Source: Actinomycetota bacterium (GTDB lineage Bacteria; Actinomycetota; Acidimicrobiia; Acidimicrobiales; Ilumatobacteraceae). From it: 64,000 bases of DNA. A model generated the notes under the pieces. The model saw nothing but the letters and a program-made list of their open reading frames with translations. It made no database searches and was not told where the DNA came from. The stretch covers positions 1,426,001 to 1,490,000 of the forward strand of contig CP064997.1 of assembly GCA_016700055.1 (NCBI GenBank). The letters are read 5' to 3'. Below are positions 60,823-64,000 of this stretch, piece by piece. Each line of letters opens with the position of its first letter. Within the stretch, counting starts at the first letter, position 1. Made by a program: the position numbers and the translations under genes.

Positions 60823-61950
60823 TCACGGCACAAGCATCTCGATGACGGCGCCGTCGACGCCGGGGACGAAGAACGAATACGGGGTCTCGGCGCCGGCGGA
60901 GGCCTTGGGCACGGAGAACGTGACGAACTGCGCCTGGCCCGGGCCCGTCATGGCCGTGCACGTCTCGAGCGCTTGACCCTCGTCGTCGGTGCCATAGCTC
61001 ACCGTCAGGCGGCGGCTTTCGGAGCTGTCGTTGCGGAACAGCAGGCTCGTCTGGTTGGCGCGCTGCACGGTGACCGAGGTCTGCTCACCGGGCAAGCCCT
61101 CGACCACGGCGTAAAGCCGTCCGTCGTCGGCCAGCACCACCCGGGCAAGGACGTTCGGCTTCAACCCCACCGAGCCCGTCGCGTCCTCGTCCCACGGCTG
61201 CTCGGAGGCGTCACAGATGCGGTGCTCGGTGGCGTAGTGGTCTTCTTCGGCTGCCGAGGCGAGATCGTCGCGCTCGCCGACGAGCGCGGCCACGATTCCG
61301 ACCACGACGAGACCGACGAGGGCGATACCGGCGATGCCGGCGACGAGTCCGGAGGACAGCCGGCGGCGCAAGGCGATGAGGGTTCCGAACAGGAGCACCA
61401 TCGCGGCGATCAGCGCGAAGACCAGCACGCCCGCGTCGGCGTCGATGGCGAGCATGATCCGCGAGAAGGCGTAGATGATCACCCCGAGCAGCAACGCGCC
61501 CGCGATCGGCAGCTCCAGCGGGTGCATCACCCGTTGCCGGACGTCGGCGTTGTAGACGGCGTCGCCCGATGCCCGCTCCGACCAGGCCTGCACCATCCAC
61601 TCGGCTCCGGCGGCGACGATCAGCACCAGCCCGACGATGAAGATCGGCGGGTAGGAGACCAGTCCGAACACGGTGACCCCGGCCCCGAGGGCGAGCGCCA
61701 GCGGCCACATGCTCCGCCGTGTGGCGGGCTGGTTCGCCGCCGAGGCGACGTGGGCAGCGGTGTTCATCGGGGCCACATCCGCGTCACGGACGAACGAGGT
61801 GACCGCGCCGAGGAACACGAGCGCCACGGACAAGGTGGCCAGGCCGACGGTGCCGAGGGCACCCCAGTCGGTGGCAAAGCCCCAGAGCAGCATCCCGACC
61901 ACGGCGGCAGCCGCCATGCCGAAGAACAGCTTGGATCCGGTGGTGATCAT
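60823..61950 (-). CDS. membrane protein with cupredoxin-like C-terminal domain, unknown function
   Basis: 375 aa. Two N-terminal helices (KLFFGMAAAAVVGMLLWGF, LGTVGLATLSVALVFLGAV), two more around residues 80-120, two around 155-215 and one at ~235, then a ~125-residue outer domain. That domain has cupredoxin-like strands (NQTSLLFRNDSSESRRLTV, PYSFFVPGVDGAVIEMLV) but the ligand pattern of CuA or type 1 copper (Cys...His...Met) is not there; a lone Cys pair is in RICDASEQ and ALETCTAMTG. Located 35 bases upstream of ctaC and directly after the ctaE paralogue, so probably a subunit or assembly factor of the same oxidase system. Confidence 0.7.
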   Translation of the reverse strand: MITTGSKLFFGMAAAAVVGMLLWGFATDWGALGTVGLATLSVALVFLGAVTSFVRDADVAPMNTAAHVASAANQPATRRSMWPLALALGAGVTVFGLVSYPPIFIVGLVLIVAAGAEWMVQAWSERASGDAVYNADVRQRVMHPLELPIAGALLLGVIIYAFSRIMLAIDADAGVLVFALIAAMVLLFGTLIALRRRLSSGLVAGIAGIALVGLVVVGIVAALVGERDDLASAAEEDHYATEHRICDASEQPWDEDATGSVGLKPNVLARVVLADDGRLYAVVEGLPGEQTSVTVQRANQTSLLFRNDSSESRRLTVSYGTDDEGQALETCTAMTGPGQAQFVTFSVPKASAGAETPYSFFVPGVDGAVIEMLVP

Positions 61951-61963
61951 CGGGAGTGCCGCC

Positions 61964-62587
61964 TCACTTCTGCACGTAGACGACGAACCACACCACGGCG
62001 AATGCCGCGGCGAGGAAGTACCAGTAGAGAGCGTGGGCCGAGACGTACTCGACGCCGCGGACCCGCCCACCCAGGTAGCGGAAGGCGACGACGGCGGTGA
62101 AGAGCAGGCCGATCACGACGAGCGCGGCCATCGTGCCGGTGGCGGCGTAGAACATCGAGCCGAAGGCGCCGTCACTGACGCCGACACCCATCTCGGTCCA
62201 GACGAAGAACTGCGCGTTCAGGGCGGCGAGGCCCATCAGGAACGTCATGCCGAGTGCCAGCCCGACCTGCGAGCCGTAACCCCGCCGCGCCGCGTACACC
62301 GCCCATTGGGCCATCACACAGGCGACGGCGAAGCCGATCAGCGCCATGTTCACCGCCACCTCGGGCACGAAGATGTCGGCCGGCATCCAGTCCTTGATCA
62401 GCTCGCGCTCGGGCGCGCCTCCCGCGCGAAGCGGCGCAGCGGCGCGAAAGCGCAGCCACATCGCCATCATCGTGCCGACGAGCATCGTGCCGGCCGCCAC
62501 CGCGAGAGCGGCGCCGACGAAGACCTGGCGCCGAGGTGCGGGCACGGGACCGGGCGGCAGAGAGGGCAGTGCAGACGCGGCGTGCAT
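61964..62587 (-). CDS. cytochrome c oxidase subunit III-like protein (second copy)
   Basis: 207 aa, five hydrophobic segments in the heme-copper oxidase subunit III layout. PADIFVPEVAVNMALIGFAVACVMAQWAV, LGMTFLMGLAALNAQFFVWTEMG and the closing HALYWYFLAAAFAVVWFVVYV match subunit III, though the family Glu in the second helix is in a changed context. It differs clearly from the ctaE at 56874. ATG overlaps the stop of the subunit I paralogue by one base (TGATG). Confidence 0.8.
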   Translation of the reverse strand: MHAASALPSLPPGPVPAPRRQVFVGAALAVAAGTMLVGTMMAMWLRFRAAAPLRAGGAPERELIKDWMPADIFVPEVAVNMALIGFAVACVMAQWAVYAARRGYGSQVGLALGMTFLMGLAALNAQFFVWTEMGVGVSDGAFGSMFYAATGTMAALVVIGLLFTAVVAFRYLGGRVRGVEYVSAHALYWYFLAAAFAVVWFVVYVQK

Positions 62588-64000
62588 CAGGCGACGCTCC
62601 CACGGGGCTTGAGATCGGCGAGGGGTTCTGGCGAGCTGACCACGGCCAACTCGGCGAAGTTGTGTGCCGGCGGAGGCGACGACGTGGCCCACTCCAGGGT
62701 CTGGGCGTCCCAGGGGTCGTCACCGGCTGCATCACCGGTGGCGAACGAGCGCACCGCCAGCACGACGAAGGCGAGCACCATGATCGCGAGCAAGCCATGG
62801 CCCGCCGTCGCCGCCGCGTTCAACGCCTCTTGCGGCCCGCTGTAGTCGAAGCCGTCGAGGGAGAAGGCCGGTTGGTCTGCAAACCCGGCGATGAAGTACG
62901 CCCCGCCGGCGAGGAGCACGGCAAGGGCACCGAGCAGCGCGAGCAGCACTGCGGCAGTGTCGGGGATGCGTCTGCCCCACAACTTCGGTCCCCAGTAGCA
63001 GACCGCACCCAGCGAGACGAGCAAGGCCCCGTAGCTGACGAAGGTGAACTGGGCCTCTTCGAACACGGTCCCGGAGAGATCGAGGTCGTTCCAGGCGAAG
63101 AGCATCTGCGAGGCCATGCCGGCGAGCAGCAAGAGGAGCCCGAGCACCGAGAACGCCAGTGGGGCGCTCATTCGTGGCCGGCCGCTGCGCAGCCCGACCA
63201 GACCGACGGCGAGCACCAAGAACGCACCGAGCAGGGGTACGCCGTAGAACAGCAGGTAGGGCAAGAGGTCGGCGATCTTCTCGGCCGCACCGCCGGCCCA
63301 CGGCACCCGGGCGGTCACCTGGGTGACGGCGCCGAGCATCGCCACTCCGGCGAGTGAGATCGCGACGACCATCGCGTGGCGCATCGGCTGGCGCACCCTG
63401 GCCATCACCGGCAGCACGTCGGCGACCACACCGAGCGCGATGAGGGCCAGCACGTACGTGTGCGGCTGGCTGAAGGTCCAGTCCATCCAGCCGAGCACCC
63501 CGGTGTTGCCGCCGAACGCGGCACGTGAGTAGTGGTGGTCGACGTACATGTAGATGAGCGTCCCGACCATCGTCGGCAACGTCACGAGCAGCGCCACCGA
63601 GCCGACGAGGCCCGCCCACGACAGCATCGGCACACGGCTGAGGCGCATTCCCGGCGCCCGGGTGGTGAGCACCGACGTGGCGACGGAGCCGGCCGCCATC
63701 GCCAGCCCAAGCGCGACGAGCACCATCGACGCGAGGAAGAGATCGACCATGTCGGCGTCGCCTCCGCCCGGACCGCCGTTCGCGAGGACCGACGCCACGG
63801 TGAGAACGATGCCTACAAGCCAGGTCCAGAAGCCGGCCGCGGCCAGACGCCCGAAGGCGATCGAGCGGGCCCCGAGTTGCAGCGGCACGATCGCGACCGC
63901 GACCCCGAGCAGGATCGGGGCCACGACGCCGAACGCGACGAGCACCCGGTAGAGGGAGAAGAGCTGCACGACGGCACCGTCTTCGAGCAGCTGGAAGCCT
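62587..64000 (-). CDS. heme-copper oxidase subunit I paralogue lacking all metal ligands (N-terminus beyond window edge)
   Basis: 471 codons visible; the frame is open at base 64000. It aligns with ctaD at 57502 without gaps in several blocks (IVPLQLGARSIAFGRL, YWGPKLWG, DPWDAQTLEWATSSPPPAHNF), so it is a true paralogue. At the ligand sites, however, MFTMH reads LFSLY, GHPEVY reads SQPHTY, the AHHMF site reads TQVTA and AHFHYV reads AQFTFV. All six His that hold haem a, haem a3 and CuB are replaced. The cross-link Tyr is kept. The frame is long and intact with about 12 helices, so it is not simply decaying. It is in the same operon as the active oxidase. Confidence 0.85.
   Translation of the reverse strand, partial: GFQLLEDGAVVQLFSLYRVLVAFGVVAPILLGVAVAIVPLQLGARSIAFGRLAAAGFWTWLVGIVLTVASVLANGGPGGGDADMVDLFLASMVLVALGLAMAAGSVATSVLTTRAPGMRLSRVPMLSWAGLVGSVALLVTLPTMVGTLIYMYVDHHYSRAAFGGNTGVLGWMDWTFSQPHTYVLALIALGVVADVLPVMARVRQPMRHAMVVAISLAGVAMLGAVTQVTARVPWAGGAAEKIADLLPYLLFYGVPLLGAFLVLAVGLVGLRSGRPRMSAPLAFSVLGLLLLLAGMASQMLFAWNDLDLSGTVFEEAQFTFVSYGALLVSLGAVCYWGPKLWGRRIPDTAAVLLALLGALAVLLAGGAYFIAGFADQPAFSLDGFDYSGPQEALNAAATAGHGLLAIMVLAFVVLAVRSFATGDAAGDDPWDAQTLEWATSSPPPAHNFAELAVVSSPEPLADLKPRGSVA

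Noticed and set aside
60823..61950. Calling the 375-aa protein a standard cytochrome oxidase subunit II
   Set aside because: It has about seven membrane segments rather than two and lacks the CuA ligand set; the genuine ctaC lies just downstream.

Overview
The window is one contiguous stretch of very GC-rich DNA (roughly 70 percent by eye) with dense operons, many GTG and TTG starts, and stop/start overlaps of the ATGA, GTGA or TGATG type. A WhiB-family regulator, a compact Tad pilus locus, WS/DGAT and Eis-like genes and a caa3 oxidase built of ctaC/D/E/F plus ctaG point to an actinobacterium. The overall mix, including a group 3b hydrogenase and a tRNA-Sec, suggests the class Acidimicrobiia, but this is inference from gene content only.

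Layout. 1-5045 (minus): group 3b [NiFe]-hydrogenase operon hyhB, a cyclic-nucleotide-binding protein, hyhG, hyhS, hyhL and a maturation protease that runs off the left edge. Upstream lie two tandem hairpin elements (5151-5276). 5315-18415: mostly housekeeping and membrane genes (esterase, WS/DGAT, metallo-beta-lactamase fold protein, asparaginase, AI-2E family permease, class I amidotransferase, a large membrane pseudokinase/LPG-synthase fusion, META lipoprotein, YcaQ-like glycosylase, cyclophilin). 18441-22732 (minus): ugpCAEB-type sugar or glycerol-phosphate ABC importer. 22834-31676: alpha/beta hydrolases, AarF-like kinase, CPBP and BI-1 membrane proteins, a principal-type sigma factor and two GNAT acetyltransferases.

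31739-35844 is an accessory-looking, partly decayed stretch: aminoglycoside-phosphotransferase fold gene, gene remnants, a secreted M28 peptidase with a strong terminator hairpin, and a toxin/antitoxin-like pair. It ends at a tRNA-Sec gene (35845-35937, minus). 35983-41959: 2-hydroxyacid dehydrogenase, two exported proteins, then a six-gene Tad/Flp pilus locus. 41970-46109: STAS protein, dut, orn, a metallo-beta-lactamase fold gene, a frameshifted acyl-ACP thioesterase and a WhiB7-like gene with an attenuator-like leader. 46238-47655: TlpA-like and CcdA thiol-redox pair. 47666-51894 (minus): two large exported proteins. 51962-53913: pdxH and serS. 53973-55612: ABC exporter. 55650-64000 (minus): a long cytochrome oxidase cluster.

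The most striking observation is at the right edge. Upstream of a normal caa3 oxidase (ctaC-D-E-F-G) lies a second set: a subunit I paralogue in which all six conserved haem/copper histidines are replaced, a subunit III paralogue, and a membrane protein with a cupredoxin-like tail lacking obvious copper ligands. Together they look like a metal-free pseudo-oxidase module in one operon with the active enzyme.

Four genes (hyhG, an alpha/beta hydrolase, the toxin-like gene and the thioesterase) are each broken by a single-base indel in a run of G or C while the flanking coding sequence is intact. This pattern fits uncorrected homopolymer sequencing errors better than four independent pseudogenes, so the gene models are given as joined spans.
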